Shown: in pieces, positions 23,002 to 33,673 of the stretch
How positions within the stretch are numbered: position 1 is the stretch's first letter
Layout: the number at the start of each line of letters is the position of its first letter
The notes under the pieces: model-generated
Told to the model about the DNA's origin: nothing
Databases searched by the model: none
What the model saw: the letters and a program-made list of their open reading frames with translations, nothing else
Source: Fonsecaea monophora
Taxonomy: Eukaryota > Ascomycota > Eurotiomycetes > Chaetothyriales > Herpotrichiellaceae
Assembly (NCBI RefSeq): GCF_001642475.1
Contig: NW_019173959.1
Coordinates: 1-64,000, forward strand
Direction: 5' to 3'
Length of the DNA stretch: 64,000 bases
Made by a program: the position numbers and the translations under genes

Positions 23002-23466
23002 GAGCGAGACATAGGTGAGACGGCGGCGTTGGGGTAAACCCCATCGATCATTTGAAGAAGGGATTTTGATACCTCGTACATGGTAGACAATATTGTAGCC
23101 GGCTTCAGGCCATATCTCATCCTTATCGCGCAACCTCGATAGTATTGTCCCCCTTGTACGAGGCTCTTGTACCTTGTGGAAGATTTCACATGGCCTTTTA
23201 TGTGTTGACGCGCGTCGTTGTCGGAATCTGACCTTCCGATCTGGCTCACATAGGTGTCATTTGTGTCATTGCACGTCATTTGAAACCGGATCCAATTTTC
23301 TCCGACATCCTCGGCCATTTGCAAAGGGGGCGAGACGCGGTCCAGGCGCATGGCATGATCATCGACCCAACGCTCAGTGGGTGTAGACCACCATTCTTCA
23401 TTTCTTTTCCATTGCCCGCAAGTTCCTGAGGCGTGGCATCGTGGTTGTCTGCACATCCTTTCCTGA
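23002..23466. other. Intergenic upstream of the monoglyceride-lipase-like gene
   Basis: Same-strand gap of 465 bases that should contain the hydrolase promoter. No supportable gene or clear motif. Confidence 0.4.
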
Positions 23467-24652
23467 ATGCCCCTTAGCAACCCGATAATGGACACTGTCG
23501 AGGGCGAATTCACCACCAAGGATGGCACAAAGCTATATACCAAAACATGGAAGGTACGGACCCGGCCGGAAGCATCTCTCGCTACCACAGGCCAACCAGC
23601 ACATCGCGATGCGTTGTTGATGAATCTCTGCACAGTCTCTCTCTCTCTCTGACGATTTGTCTTCTCTCAAATCTAGCCCCGAAGCGATGCAGTGCAGGCC
23701 GTCTTGATCTTCCTTCATGGGTTCTCTGACCACATTAATGGTATATTGACCCCCGGCAAGTGCATGCAGCTTACTGAGAGACTTACATCTTCTAGCCTAC
23801 TACGATCTCTTCCCCACTCTGAGCTCGTCCCCGTTCAACATTGCCGTCTACGGATTCGATCAAAGGGGTTGGGGCCGATCATGCCGCAAGCCAGCAGACA
23901 ATGGCAATACAGGCCCCACGGCACTGGTCCTATCCGATCTTCATGATTTTGTTCTCCATGTGGCATCGTTGCCCGAGACTCAGGGCAAGCCACTGTTCCT
24001 GATGGGCCACAGTATGGGTGGAGGTGAGGCTCTGTGCTACATGCTCTCCACATCTACGGAGTATTCCAATCGACCTACGATCTGTGGTCTGCTCCTCGAA
24101 GCGCCTTATGTGGAGATACATGCGTCCAATCAGCCATCCTACTTGAAAGTTCAGGCGGGCAAGTTGGCCGCCGCGCTTCTGCCCCGTACACAGCTCAAAC
24201 AAAAGCTGAGTGCAACGTACATGTCCCGTTCGCAGACGGTCTGTCAAGACTGGATTGACGACCCACTGTGCCACGATACTGGCACGCTAGAAGGACTCAA
24301 GGGACTCTTGCAAAGAGAGGCAGAACTTTCGCATCTCTCCCATGGCCGCACCATACCTGGCTATACAACAAAAGCCCCGTGTCCCCTGTGGTTCTCCTTT
24401 GGTACCGGCGACCGGATCTTGTCGTACATCGCCGCGCAGCAACTATTCAATGTCTTGGAAGCGCCCAACAAAGACAAAACATTCAAGTCGTATCCCGACG
24501 CCTATCACAAGCTCCATGCTGAGCCCGACGGAGTAGGCGAACAGTTTGCAAAAGATGTGGGAGAATGGATCCTGGCACATGTTGAGAAGCAGGCAGATGT
24601 CGCTCAGGTTGGTCACTCGCCGTCCGATCAAAAGACAGACGGTGACTTATAG
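23467..24652 (+). CDS. Monoglyceride lipase-like alpha/beta hydrolase
   Basis: Predicted serine hydrolase of the monoacylglycerol lipase family (yeast Yju3 type), cleaving monoacylglycerols to glycerol and fatty acid. Three exons: 23467-23553, 23677-23740 and 23796-24652 (335 residues); introns are 123 and 55 nt, and the first contains a CT-dinucleotide tract. Motifs are the oxyanion loop IFLHGFSDH, the second family block FDQRGWGRS, the nucleophile elbow GHSMGG, the acid in FGTGDRI and the catalytic histidine in DAYHKLHAEPDG. The HG(F/M)xxH plus DxRGxGxS layout is typical of this lipase group. A second in-frame ATG at 23488 could also serve as start. It has no signal peptide, so it is probably intracellular or on lipid droplets. 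Confidence 0.85.
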
Positions 24653-25212
24653 ATCACAGAAGGCCAAGTTATGATAGAGGCCGCACACCAAGAAGATATC
24701 CATGCGACGACACAGACTCCGGATGACTGTTCCTGGAACCCTCAATCCCGCCCTGCTGCCTCGTAAAACTCACAAGGCTCGTTCCTGCAGCTGACATGGC
24801 CACATGGAACCAATGGGCGCATGATTCGCAGCATTGACCGGGCATGACGACACTGTCATTACATAATAATGCCGCCTTTCCATATTTGCACTAGCGTCGT
24901 TTGGTATCAACTTTGTTGTCTTCTGCAAGATTCCAGCTTCTCAATCGTTCCGTCTGCATGTATCCAAACAAATCCTCATTGTCCATGTCTTTCTTGCCCG
25001 GGACTGTCTGGTATTTTTCCGCTTTGTCTTTGTCTGCTGGCTTTCAGTTTCGGGACATTGCATTGCAAATATGCACATCTCAAAGAAAGCCCCGCGACAC
25101 ACCCAGCCAGCCTTGCCTGGCTTGCTTGTTACACCGGCCACCTGACTCCATCGCCGGTCCGGTGAGACTTCTAAGCACACAGCCATGATGTCCTGAGACC
25201 TTGACAAAGAAC
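24653..25212. other. Intergenic between the lipase-like gene and the orphan protein gene
   Basis: Pyrimidine-rich same-strand gap. Small open frames show no conserved content. It probably contains the downstream gene's promoter. Confidence 0.4.
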
Positions 25213-26362
25213 ATGTCGGATGTCGTGAGTACATCACAATGCCCATCTAGAATACCCATACACTTAGTGCAGGATGACCCTTCCCAACAGGTAAGTGGAC
25301 AAAGTAAATGCAGCGGTCCTGGGAACGCTGGCCGTTTGCCGTGTCTCAAAAGTTTCTTTATCCCCTCTGCTCGACGGGCCCAGATCTTGCAAACTGTAGG
25401 TGTTTGTGCTTGGCCTCTCTCCAGTCAGAATCTCCAGCCTATTTTAGAGCGAATGCGCATTGTCAAACGACATGACCTCCCACCATGATCGTCATTGCCA
25501 TCGTTGTTCCACCGACCCCAGCAAACGCACCGACAGAGAGCAGCCACAGTCTTGTTCAGAGGAGCAAACGGTCAGAATCCTCAAATTCTCCTCCAGGGAC
25601 GCTTTCCCTTTCATCAAAGTCTTTGAAGCCCCCATCCGGCTCGCGCACAAGATGGCCCAGACTGTGAATCCCTTCCCCATCCGCTTTGAGAAGCATGTGG
25701 TCGCTCCGCCGTACGAGAGAGGATGGAGTTACATCGAGCGCAAAAACGGGCAGCTCTGCCTCGTGAGGAACAGGAAGGACGTGTTCCGTCTCCATCGGCC
25801 GTCGAAGAAGAGAGCAGCGCCGCCGAGAGACAGGGACAGAGACCCTGAGAGAGAGGTGATCATCGTGCGTGAGGAGGACATAGACGTCATCGGTCGCCAT
25901 CATCGAGTCCATCCGCACGGAGACAGACTCTTCGTGGAGGTATGTCAAGAAAGAAGCGAGCTAGGTGATGCGTCTCCTCGACCACGACCGCCGAGGATTG
26001 AGGTCCGACGACCTCTCAACGTCACACCACAATGTTCTCCTGTTTTTGAAGAAACGCCTCACCACCGCAGGGAGTCGTTCCCGTTTCGCCTCGTCCAAAA
26101 GATCCCCGTCGAGCGAGCCCGTCTTCGTCGCGTCAGACATGCTAGAGTGCCAGAAGACCCTCTACACTGTTCTTCCCCTCGACCACCACTGCCCCAAGTC
26201 GTCGACGACTGTTACGAAGACGAAGTCTTCTTTGACCCCATGAGCGACCTAAACGCTCGGGAACCTCGGCCCTACCACATCCCCGAACCCGAGAACGCCG
26301 TGTGGGATGAGGACATGAACGCCTGGGTTGTGCGACGCTCGCCGAAAGTGCGGTTTTGCTGA
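25213..26362 (+). CDS. Hypothetical basic, proline- and arginine-rich protein
   Basis: No family recognised. The solid part is a 297-codon frame from the ATG at 25472 to 26362. Upstream signals allow a longer model: exon 25213-25224 (ATG plus three codons), a 48 nt intron with gtgagt donor, an 18 nt exon at 25273-25290 followed by gtaagt, and an acceptor ttttag at 25447, all in phase (314 residues). The protein has a Cys/His-rich start, a middle block with ERGWSYIERKNGQLCLVRNRKD that looks globular, a strongly charged RDRDRDPEREV segment and a C-terminus containing two tryptophans (NAVWDEDMNAWVVRR). Composition is coding-like, without the stop density of neighbouring frames. It could be lineage-specific. 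The 5' micro-exon model is inference. Confidence 0.5.
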
Positions 26363-27343
26363 GACTGCCAGCCAACGGATGGATCGATTGACCGCCATTT
26401 TGGACGTTTGGAATGGAACCGCATGCATGCAAGTCCTCGACTGATTCCCATCCCCAAACCCCACCTGCCTTTCCGGACAGAGCTCAACATCCTACACTAT
26501 CATCCTGTGGATAGTATCATACGAACCGACCACCTGTTCAGACCCAGACCCAGACCCAGACCAAGGACACGTCTCCCAGTGATCCTGCTCTGTATGGATA
26601 CGTAGGGATGTCCAGTCCACGTATGCGAGGATGGGTGAGATGGCAACAGTGATGCAAGAGACCCTGTTCGAGGTTTATGGAACCTTCAAGACGAAACGAG
26701 AGTACAGGGTAGAGAGTAGAGAGGAGAGAGGAAACGAGCTAGTTATTCAGCCTTTTGTTTCGACCATGATACACCGGTCCATCCGACACTGGTTGCCGGA
26801 CATACGATACTTACATAGGTGGGATGGGAAAGGCACAAGTTACTACCCTCCTGACTCATACACACAGTACGCGTTACGACCGCGGAGTTCAGGGGGTGAA
26901 AACCATGTTCGTCTGCAAAGTCCTGGTTCTGTGCGGAGTTTGATTGGTTGGTTGGTTGGCACTGGCGCAGTGGGTTTCCCTAGATGGGAAAGTTCCCCTC
27001 GGCTTGACCCGGTTTCAGTTTTTCAGTTTTGGGATCTGGGATTTCTTACATATGCAGAGAGAGCATGGGATAATCAGGGAATGGGAGAGAACCGGAAGCG
27101 AATTTAGGTCTTGATTGCGTCCTGCATTGTCCCGTTTTGTTTTGTCTATGTACTTGTACTTGTAGTTGCTCGCTCGCCACCATCTTCTTCACCATAGTAC
27201 CAGTGTCGGTTGGCACGCCGAGGGTTTCAGTTTCACACCACACCACACCGTCTTTATCATTTTGTTCTCACTTGCTTATGCCACCCCCCATCTTGCTCCA
27301 TCTCGTTGAGTTGGGCCACACTGGGTCCGGACGATTGCATCTT
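26363..27343. other. Intergenic between convergent orphan and hydrolase genes
   Basis: Tail-to-tail gap. It includes a CAGACC microrepeat near 26542-26564 and tandem TTGG units near 26942-26957. A 158-codon plus-strand frame (26631-27107) lacks recognisable content. A TGTACTTGTACTTGTAG element lies near 27148. Confidence 0.4.
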
Positions 27344-28225
27344 CTAATTGCTTAGGAAGCCGTCCACTGCCCTCCAGAACTGCTCGGGCTGCTCGACCCA
27401 CGACATGTGCCCGCAAGATTCCAAGATGGCCAATTTGCTGCCCTTGATGCCGTCGGCGATGGCGGTGCTGACCTCCGGTGCAGCGACGCGGTCCTGCCTC
27501 CCCGTGAGCACCAGCGTCGGGGCGGTGACGTTGTGCAGCTCGGCCGCTTCGTTCCATTTGGCGTTGCCGTCTGCTGGGGCGCCTTCGCCGGGCGCAGCGG
27601 CAGAATCGGCACTGTAATACGAGCCGTAGGCCCACAGGCTGGGTGCGCCGGTCCATTGCTTCTCGAACTCGGCTGGACCGCCCAGCTCAGGATGGGCAAA
27701 GTACCGCGGAATGATTTTCAGGAGAAACTGCCTGAAGTCGGCGTCGTTCGTGGGCATGTTCTCGAAGAAAACTTTGAAGACTTCCTCGAAGAAGGACCGG
27801 TCCTGGCGGGCGTAGCCCAAGAGGTCCGAGTTGACGAGGACGAGCTTTTCCACCCGTGACGGATACACGATCGCGTAGCCTAGTGCGACGGCGCCGCCGG
27901 CTGAATGTCCCATGACATTGATCTTCTCTAGACCAAGGTGTGCCCGCAGAGCCTCCACGTCTTCAACGTGGTGGCGCGTGGACATCTCTTGTGGGTTGGC
28001 AGGACTTTGCGAATCATCATTGCCACGTGGAGACGGGACGATTAGTGTGAATCTTGAGGAGAGACGGGAGAAGGCCTTGATATACAGATCTGCGCCGATT
28101 CCCCATGGAGCAGGACAGACGATCAGAGGCGGGAGGCCAGGTGAGTCGGCAATGACATGGTAGTGGATTGTCAGGTTATTGAGTGTTGTAGTATGCTTGC
28201 CTGGGGTGAGCGGCGAGGCCGACAT
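27344..28225 (-). CDS. Alpha/beta hydrolase (proline iminopeptidase/epoxide-hydrolase-like)
   Basis: Predicted single-domain serine hydrolase of 293 residues; substrate unknown. The start chosen is the ATG at 28225, because the frame above it begins only with TTG. The nucleophile elbow is MGHSAGGAVALGYA, the acid lies in LTGRQDRVAAPE and the histidine in ESCGHMSW, so the triad is complete. The usual HG oxyanion loop is replaced by CPAPWGIGADLY, which is unusual for the fold. A lid segment with FFENMPTNDADF separates the elbow from the acid. No signal peptide. It follows RPB6 on the same strand after about 760 bp. Confidence 0.78.
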   Translation of the reverse strand: MSASPLTPGKHTTTLNNLTIHYHVIADSPGLPPLIVCPAPWGIGADLYIKAFSRLSSRFTLIVPSPRGNDDSQSPANPQEMSTRHHVEDVEALRAHLGLEKINVMGHSAGGAVALGYAIVYPSRVEKLVLVNSDLLGYARQDRSFFEEVFKVFFENMPTNDADFRQFLLKIIPRYFAHPELGGPAEFEKQWTGAPSLWAYGSYYSADSAAAPGEGAPADGNAKWNEAAELHNVTAPTLVLTGRQDRVAAPEVSTAIADGIKGSKLAILESCGHMSWVEQPEQFWRAVDGFLSN

Positions 28226-28989
28226 GGTCTTTGATGAACGAAAGCCTTGTGGATTGGTGACGAGGCAACAAATTGTAGGAGTGCTAACACTTGGGCAGCG
28301 CAGAGAGGAACGGAGGGTTGCAGAAGCTGTTCGATACAAGCAGAGAACCAAGGAGGTCTAGAGGAGCTGGAAGGTAGTTATACAAGAAGACTTTGGTAGC
28401 ATTTCCGTCAGGCATAAGCAGCCTGGGCGGGATCAATGATCTTTTGTGGAGTGCTCGAGAATTTGCCGTTCGCCATTGGAGTGTCCCTATGCCGCCAATC
28501 AGAATACGGAGGAGGATTATGGATCATACTCGTACACAGCCGCCCCCAGGCCCACAACAGTGTCAGCACGCTCGTGAGATAGCCTCGCATTTTGCTTTAT
28601 AGTGTTGAGTTTGGGTAAAGCTTGAGCGAATTATGATGCGCAGGATTGCAAGACCAAGGCATGCAGGGACGATGGGGTGAAACCGAAACACAGTACGGAT
28701 TCGAAGTGTTGTTTCTCGACCAATAACCCAGGCCGTTGTAGCATTGGAGCATCTGCCGTGGCTCGGTGACTTTGGGGGCCTGGAGTACTGCGGTGTAGTA
28801 AGGGGCTAGGGTGTTCCAGCCTTTTGATGCAGTTACCATGCATGAACAATCCAGGAGTGGCTGAAGACAAGATCCTGTCGTGTCAGATCTGCGTGTTGCA
28901 TGATGTGTTCATCCATGGATAATGGCTGAATAATGGCGGCATTCCTTCATTGATGTTGGGGCCAGTCGACAGAAGCAAAGACTGAGACT
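28226..28989. other. Intergenic between RPB6 and the hydrolase
   Basis: Same-strand gap holding the hydrolase promoter and the RPB6 3' end. A 60-codon minus-strand frame (28408-28590, ATG start, hydrophobic N-terminus) is the only small candidate and has no recognised family. Confidence 0.4.
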
Positions 28990-29627
28990 TCACAACAGTT
29001 CTTCGCACGTCCAATCCTCATACCTGTCGAAGAGTCAGAGTCGTATTTCCTGACGGTGCTGTTCTGACAAACTCACCATCCATCGGGCAAATAACGGCGA
29101 ACAATGAGAGGAATCTTTTTCTGGTTCAGTTCCTTGATCGCAATTTGCAGTGGATCCGTCTCGCCTTCCAAGTCAACGAGAACCGGCGCATTCATACTAT
29201 CTGGCAGTCAGTCTCCGCAGTTGACGAAGGCCTAACGTATGTTGAGGGCATGTACCTGATTTGCAGCGCCCGAGTACCAAGCACTCTTGCGCGCTCATAT
29301 TTGGTCATGTAAGGCGTAGTAGTTCTCTTGTCGTCAGGAATTTTCTTGTCGGCGTCGCTTGAAGGCTTCTGGACATTCTGATTTGGATCGGCCGACACGA
29401 CGGTCCTCTCATCGCCCTCTTCCTCTCTAGCCCGCGCCTCGATGGCTTCTTCATCGACTTCGGCATCCGGCGGCAGTTCGTCGTCGACATTGTCCTCAGG
29501 TTCATAGAAGGTATCGTCAGGCTCGTCTCGGCCGTAGCTGGATGGAGAACAAATGCGTTAGAGGTCATGAAAAGAAACTTGCGCATAAAAAGGTCACCTA
29601 CCCGCCCTCATCACCATAGTCCGACAT
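28990..29627 (-). CDS. rpb6: RNA polymerases I, II and III shared subunit RPABC2 (Rpb6)
   Basis: Common small subunit of all three nuclear RNA polymerases, which helps assemble and stabilise the clamp. Four exons: 29627-29602, 29537-29256, 29196-29077 and 29023-28990, giving 153 residues. Introns are 64, 59 and 53 nt, each with GT-AG ends. The protein has an acidic N-terminus (YEPEDNVDDELPPDAEVDEE) and the highly conserved core TPYMTKYERARVLGTRALQI, followed by NAPVLVDLEG, ETDPLQIA, KKIPLIVRRYLPDG and the ending YEDWTCEELL. The first exon has only 26 coding bases. Length and order match yeast Rpb6 (155). It is divergent from the TFIIIA-like gene, with 356 bp between the two ATGs. Confidence 0.95.
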
Positions 29628-29983
29628 CCTCAGTAGTCACAGCGCAGAGACACAATAATACAGACCAGCTGAACAATAACCGAATTTGAAGAAGAAATAT
29701 GGCTGGCGCAAGACTGTTGTTCTGCATTCCACTCTGCCCGCAAGAAACAAAAAGTTTTTGGTTGTCGCAGCCTCGCCTTGTCGCGGTCCCACGTGATTGT
29801 CCTTGGCGGTCCCACAATAACTTCAGCCTCGCCGACAAAGATTTCCGCGGTTGGCGACCCCACACTCTCCCATTCGTTACCGGCATTGTCTCAAGCCCCT
29901 CGTAATTTTCAGTCGCAGCCACGTATTTTCCAAGATTTTGACGAAAGGCAACCAGGGCGCGGGCGCGCAGAGCCGTCGCTAAG
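29628..29983. promoter_or_regulatory. Shared divergent promoter of RPB6 and TFIIIA-like genes
   Basis: The 356 bp head-to-head gap is the only place for both promoters. It contains two GCGGTCCCAC-type direct repeats: CGCGGTCCCACGTG near 29783, including an E-box-like CACGTG at 29791, and GGCGGTCCCACAA near 29806. No TATA box was seen, consistent with housekeeping expression. Confidence 0.55.
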
Positions 29984-31606
29984 ATGCGGGTCGAGTCCGA
30001 CGACGACAATTTCGACATGGACTATGATATGCTCGACTCGGACAGTGACGACGACTTTGAAGAGCAGGGTGATGACACTCCAGCTTCAACTCCTCCTTCA
30101 GGAACGCTTCCTCGCTGTCGCCAAAAAACGCTAAAATGTCCTTACGACAATTGCGACAAAGCTTTCGATCGCAAAGTGCGGCTCGAAGAGCACATCAGGT
30201 CCCACACAAACGAGCGCCCTTTCCAATGTCCGCACCCTCCCTGCACAAAAGCTTTCTTCCGTGACAGCCACCTGAAACACCATGTCAAAAGTCAACATAG
30301 CAACATTAGGGATTACAAGTGCACTTGGGAAGGATGTGACTCAAGTTTCACAACAGGAACAAGACTCCGGCGCCATCTCGAGACACATGAAGCAAAAGAG
30401 CGGTTCAGATGTCGCGGGTATCCTGGATGTGATCAGACTTTCCGCAAACAAGATACTCTAGATCGGCACATTCTGTCTGTTCATCACAACATCAAACCAT
30501 TTCCTTGCAAAGAGTTGGATTCAGTGACTGGTGCCCCGTGCAAGAAGGCCTACGATACAGCGGAGAACTTGCGCTGCCATATGCGAGCCAAGCATGATAC
30601 CTCGCGCTTTTCTTGCTCGGACTGTATGGCCCAGAATGCTGCCATTCTTGCTAACCCCGATGATGAGAGGGAAGTGATTCGGGCGTCCTTTGCAACCTAT
30701 GGAGAACTCCAGGCTCACCTCACCATTGTCCACCCTCCAACTTGTCAATATTGCCCGACCTCTTTCACCACCAACAAGGAATTGACCCGGCATCTTGAAA
30801 TCCAACATGGAATTCTACCAGAGAAGAAATCAGAAGACTCGGCCGTCTTCACATGCACTGTCCAAGGATGCGGCAAGAAGTTCACCAAAAAGGGGAATCT
30901 GAACGTCCACATCAAAACCGTCCATGAGAACAAGCGTGACTTTGTGTGCGGCAAGACCGAAATTGCACTCCCCGAAGAAGTCGCAGACCAGGAAGATGTG
31001 GCCATCTATGGCTGCAATCGCAGCTTTACCAGCAAAGCCAGCCTTGAAGAGCACGTTCGTACTGCGCATCTAGGCCTAGAATCAAAGCGAATGCTTCGTG
31101 AGAAGAAGCGTAAGGCCGACCGCCGCAGTGATGACGAATACGCTGATGACACCGGTTCTGGAGGGGTGCAGCTTAAGAAGCAGCGAAGACCCCGCTCGGA
31201 CAAGGGTGTCAAGCGGACGTCTGCCATGGTTGGCCTTACTGGTGTCGCTGATCTGCCGCAGCCAGAGCAGCATCATGATGACTGCCTGGATAATCATCTA
31301 GGGACGATGGACGAAGTTGGAGAGACCTCTAACAAGGACACTCTTCTCTCCGGCTCTATGGTCATTTGTGACGACCATATCTGGCACAACGGCACTCCCT
31401 ACCACTACCCATCGGGGGAGTATCCGACCCTTTCGGAAGATTTCGCACGGGCAAGTGTGCAAGACAATGGGCCGCTCGACGGCTTTGTTCATAACGAGGG
31501 CGTGAATGCGGAAGGAGCCTATGACGAAAATGACCTACACTTCTTTGGACAGTTTGAGCCAGAGACAGAATTTGTGCAGCGCGGGTTTGAGTATCCTGCG
31601 CTCTGA
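29984..31606 (+). CDS. Transcription factor IIIA-like nine-finger C2H2 protein
   Basis: Predicted 5S rRNA-gene transcription factor that binds the internal control region and recruits TFIIIC and Pol III. Single exon, 540 residues. An acidic N-terminus precedes a finger array at about residues 49-365: KCPYDNCDKAF, FQCPHPPCTKAF, YKCTWEGCDSSF, FRCRGYPGCDQTF, CKELDSVTGAPCKKAY, then a finger split by a long insert after FSCSDC, CQYCPTSF, FTCTVQGCGKKF, and a last finger with a wide cysteine gap ending CNRSF. Nine fingers with long inserts in the later ones is the fungal TFIIIA pattern. A basic REKKRKADRR segment follows, likely an NLS, and then an acidic C-terminus. Divergent from RPB6. Confidence 0.85.
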   Translation: MRVESDDDNFDMDYDMLDSDSDDDFEEQGDDTPASTPPSGTLPRCRQKTLKCPYDNCDKAFDRKVRLEEHIRSHTNERPFQCPHPPCTKAFFRDSHLKHHVKSQHSNIRDYKCTWEGCDSSFTTGTRLRRHLETHEAKERFRCRGYPGCDQTFRKQDTLDRHILSVHHNIKPFPCKELDSVTGAPCKKAYDTAENLRCHMRAKHDTSRFSCSDCMAQNAAILANPDDEREVIRASFATYGELQAHLTIVHPPTCQYCPTSFTTNKELTRHLEIQHGILPEKKSEDSAVFTCTVQGCGKKFTKKGNLNVHIKTVHENKRDFVCGKTEIALPEEVADQEDVAIYGCNRSFTSKASLEEHVRTAHLGLESKRMLREKKRKADRRSDDEYADDTGSGGVQLKKQRRPRSDKGVKRTSAMVGLTGVADLPQPEQHHDDCLDNHLGTMDEVGETSNKDTLLSGSMVICDDHIWHNGTPYHYPSGEYPTLSEDFARASVQDNGPLDGFVHNEGVNAEGAYDENDLHFFGQFEPETEFVQRGFEYPAL

Positions 31607-33541
31607 GACTTGTACATGCACATGCACATGCACATTCACACGCACACGTACATGGATGGAAACCACAGCATCGGCGTTTTCTAGGGTGATTGAGCGAGCT
31701 GAAATTAGCACTGGATTCAATCGACAAGACCACCCAAAAAGTTCTTGAACGAGCATGGCGTTGGGGGCGCGACAGACGATAAAAAAGCCCAGGCGGCAAA
31801 AGGCACGGAAAATTGAGCGTAACATGAAACGAAATGAAAGTCAGTAAAACCGGAATGCAAATATCTGATAGACGACGGTGAAGACCTCCCTGCGGTTGAT
31901 TTTGTATTTGACCCTACTGTCTGTTTCTCACGGTTTGTCTGCGTGAGTATGCGTGGCATAGCATGCAAGTATGTTCTGCATCCTACCTTGTATTTCCAAT
32001 GAGGCAGGCTCACTCAGCCTTGATGTGCGCGCATTGGGCAGAGCTGTAAGTGCTAAGTAGGGTCGACCTGACCCCTGTGGTGTGTCTATACGTAGGATGC
32101 CCTGCCAGCCGAGTCTCTACGAGTACTCGGTAGATCGAGGTGCAATGGTAGAGACGAAGCTCTTGGGAAGGCAAGGCTACAAGGCTACAAAGCTATGAGA
32201 CAGGGCTGGGGACCAAAGGGGGTGTGGTGATCCAGCAGCCTAGTCTCGCTATCCCATATATATATAACATAGGTATATACTAGGTAGGTTGTCGGTCCAC
32301 AACGGGAGCTAAGATTTATTTCTAATATGCACCATATCCATACAGAAAAGGCCTGCATGCTCGCCGCAGGCCGAAACTACTGTGCTTTTGAGCACATGGG
32401 CGTGGCTCGCGAAAGATTCAAATGAAAAGAAACGTCAATGACTCTTTGGTAGGATACACCAGATTCGCAAGTATGCAGCCGCAGTGATCGAGCAGGGTGA
32501 TCTCTCGCAGCGATGCCCGGCTGGTAACCGGCCTCTGTTGGTCGGGAGTTTGCTGAAACAAGACCTTACATTCCTCCACACACAGGTGCGTACGGGGGTG
32601 TCCAGCATTTCGGAGTGTATATGTCTTTGTTCATTGAACCCTGCTAGTTGGCCAAGGGCCAAGGTCTCCCATAGCAGATATAGCCGCTGTGTGAGAACTA
32701 CGAAGCGCCTGTCGCTACTTTGCACTTTGGCATCGTGCGAAGAGCAAGAACAGGCAAGCACGGTCGACCAGCCCCGCCGTGCACTTTGTACAAGGAGATA
32801 GGTAGCATCTGCCCTTGCATAAACAACGGGGATTGGCTTGTCTGTAGCAGATTGTAAGTACACTCGCACGAAAAGAGGTTGATGTGCATGGCCTCCCGCA
32901 GCATGTCCGCCATTGTAGAAGTGCAGATCATCGGCCGCTGATCTGAGACATTGGGGACGCTCCTGGCTCCGGGTTCAAGATGTGAATCTACCCGATGCAG
33001 TCTTTGATAGCCAGGGTGATGCTCCAGAGTGGCATTCTCACGATGGTGGTTGGCTTCAGTAATATCGAAGTCCGTTTCAAGGAGCACTTCGGGATTCGCA
33101 CAGTGTCGTGACGTTGATGACATGGAGAAGCTCCCTGCCTTCTGATCTGACACCTGTGGCGCTTACCGGAGATGCAAGCCCCGTGGAAGGTGACGAGGGG
33201 AACCGCAAGGGGAAGCAGGTTGACGCATTGAGAGTAAACTAGGTGGAATTCTCCCCACTTCAGAATATATAGAACTTGTGCTCACTCGCGTTCGCGTCCA
33301 CAGTAATGTGCGGAACTAGCGTCGCTCGAAAGTGCACATAAATACTGAAATGATAGGTGGATCTAGTCTTTAGCACTACAAGCTTTACCAGAAATAGTTT
33401 GGAAAGAGATGGGTAAGCTATCCAATTAGCTTGAGTCTAAGAATACATGTAAATTGTGTCATTTTCTGTACGCATATACACTAGCCGTCATTAGATCAAA
33501 TTATTCACCCCCAAGCCAAGACTAGCATTTAATACGTGACT
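31607..33541. other. Gene-poor stretch at the left edge of the accessory region
   Basis: No supportable gene. Just after the TFIIIA stop is an ACATGC/ACACGC purine-pyrimidine microrepeat (31612-31652). An AT run (ATATATATAT) lies near 32257. Two minus-strand open frames (32435-32869 and 32698-33153) overlap in different frames and show no family content. AT content rises from about 33.3 kb onward. Confidence 0.45.
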
Positions 33542-33673
33542 ATGGCTTTTCATCTGCGACTTTCCATGGAGGTCAGCATTCTGATGGGGAAACTGCGCCC
33601 ATGATGACGCTGACTTCAGGACATTTTGCAGTGGCTGTCACTTTCACCACTACGCAGGCATGAATGATATTAC

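Noticed and set aside
23467..28225. Idea that the hydrolases, P450, dioxygenase and Zn2Cys6 factor form a biosynthetic cluster
   Set aside because: They are spread over 60 kb among housekeeping genes and no backbone synthase is present.
28408..28590. 60-codon minus-strand frame with a hydrophobic start
   Set aside because: Too short, no family recognised and no splice partners; a small membrane protein cannot be excluded.
32435..33153. Two overlapping minus-strand open frames
   Set aside because: They lie in different frames, share no plausible junction and show no family content.
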